A DNA stretch of 64,000 nucleotides from Puffinus mauretanicus (Eukaryota; Chordata; Aves; Procellariiformes; Procellariidae), in assembly GCA_023333565.1 (NCBI GenBank), contig JAJKFH010004053.1, forward strand, positions 2,108,001-2,172,000, read 5' to 3'. The position numbers and the translations under genes are program-made. The notes beneath the pieces were generated by a model that saw only the letters and a program-made list of their open reading frames with translations, searched no databases and was not told the DNA's origin. Positions 62,901 to 64,000 of the stretch are shown here, one piece after another; position 1 is the first letter of the stretch, and every line of letters begins with the position of its first letter.

Positions 62901-64000
62901 CTCATGGCTTCCTTTTATCTGGTTTATTGAGTATGCTTTGCTCTAAAATAATACAAAAACCAAACCCAGACAACACAACGAGTGCACAGGCTGATTTAGC
63001 CTTTGTGCAGATGAATATGGGAATATATTTACAAAACCATTAAAGTTTTGCACCCGCAGCGTCCTTTGCTGACATCTTTTTCAGATCTTTCTTGCAAGGG
63101 TAATTTGCTGCTTTCAGAGATGTTCTGGAAGCTTTTGCATCTCAGCTTTGTCAATAGTTTGAATGTCTCCAGTTCTCTGTTTCAGAGGAAGAGAGATCTG
63201 AAGTCGAGAGAGCGCTCGTGCTTGCTGCTTTGCCAGCCTTTAGCAGCATCTGCTTGTGGAGCCAGAAGAAAATTTATGTTCATGCTTATATCCACAAGGC
63301 TCAAGGTTTAGGAACAGGTGCTGACTCTGGTAGGATATTTCAATCTCCTTGTTCTGAAAATGTCTTCACAAGGGTGAAATAACCCTTCTTACATGCCAAG
63401 AACAACTTCCTCTTCTGATTATGTGTGGCTGAGATGAGCTGGCCCAAGCAAGAGCAATTTTCTAAGTATGTCTGAATCAGAGGTTTAATCTGAACCAGTC
63501 AGCCTTACCCAGGAAAGACCTCTGGGGTAGTCTCTTTTGGTGAATATCCTTTAAGTCTAGCTCCAGTCTGGTGCACATGAGATCAGAAGGAAGGGAAGAA
63601 GCAGTGGAAGAGGAGAAGGACCATATTTTTACTGCTGTGGGAACTGGCTGTCATGGTGTCAAGAAATACCAATATTTGTGTAAAGGAAATAGAATTGCTG
63701 CTGACAAAGAGATGAATGAAAGATGTTTTAAGAGAGAGAAAAGTGATTTTACTGATTTGAAGTTAGGCTTGGTGCTGAGGAGCAACCTGAGAAGAAATTA
63801 ACTACTTTAAGCTTTTAAAAAGCCTATCAAACAAACAGACCTTAATGGAGCCTTGAATCACATTAATGCTAAATGACAAATGTGCAACACTTGAAAAAAA
63901 GACTTGAGATGTACAGTTATATGTAAAAACTAAGTAACAATGGCTTTGTAAGAGGTAACTGGAGATGATTAATTCATACCCTTAAAAAAAGAATTACTGA
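59903..64000. other. Gene-poor intergenic end of the window
   Basis: About 4.1 kb with no assigned gene or repeat family. A (TG)8 microsatellite lies near 60471-60485. The 84-codon minus-strand ORF at 61481-61735 is the only one with a protein-like composition, but it has no family match I recognise. A G-poor CCCCTCCCCC break lies near 62331. Confidence 0.5.

Overview
The window is nuclear DNA of a bird. Two conserved vertebrate genes sit head to head, split by GT-AG introns. The dispersed repeats are CR1 LINE 3' ends, with the ATTCTATG-type tail, and ERVL-type LTRs familiar from avian genomes. The species cannot be named from the sequence alone.

Region 1-3.2 kb is AT-rich DNA downstream of NDC80 with no gene seen. 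From 3.4 to 17.9 kb on the minus strand lies NDC80 (HEC1), the outer-kinetochore microtubule coupler. Sixteen coding exons join in phase to 1,923 nt, giving 640 residues, which matches the vertebrate protein length. At 19.0-19.9 kb a CpG-rich block forms a bidirectional promoter. A CDE/CHR-like cell-cycle pair points at NDC80, and ETS and YY1-like sites point at METTL4. From 19.5 to 43.8 kb on the plus strand lies METTL4, an MT-A70 adenine methyltransferase. Eight coding exons join in phase to 1,443 nt, giving 480 residues, and the catalytic DPPW is present.

METTL4's first large coding intron contains a complete antisense provirus at 21560-28228. It has two 516-bp LTRs, a 5-bp target duplication (CAAGT), a tRNA-Lys-type primer-binding site, a broken gag and an uninterrupted pol of about 1,050 codons that keeps its protease, RT, RNase H and integrase residues. 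Upstream of gag, in the same frame, is a hydrophobic N-terminal segment followed by a seven-unit, 10-residue Thr/Pro repeat. This is the most unusual feature in the window. Gag and pol are separated by a single in-frame TAG.

CR1 fragments lie at about 14.1, 28.9 and 41.3 kb. A truncated LTR lies in an NDC80 intron at about 6.4 kb, and a solo LTR with its target duplication at 59.3 kb. The right third, 44.9-64 kb, is gene-poor; the one stretch that reads like protein is at 45.56-45.94 kb, and it is unidentified.

Exon coordinates were worked out by hand from splice sites, reading phase and similarity to the known families. No database search was possible.
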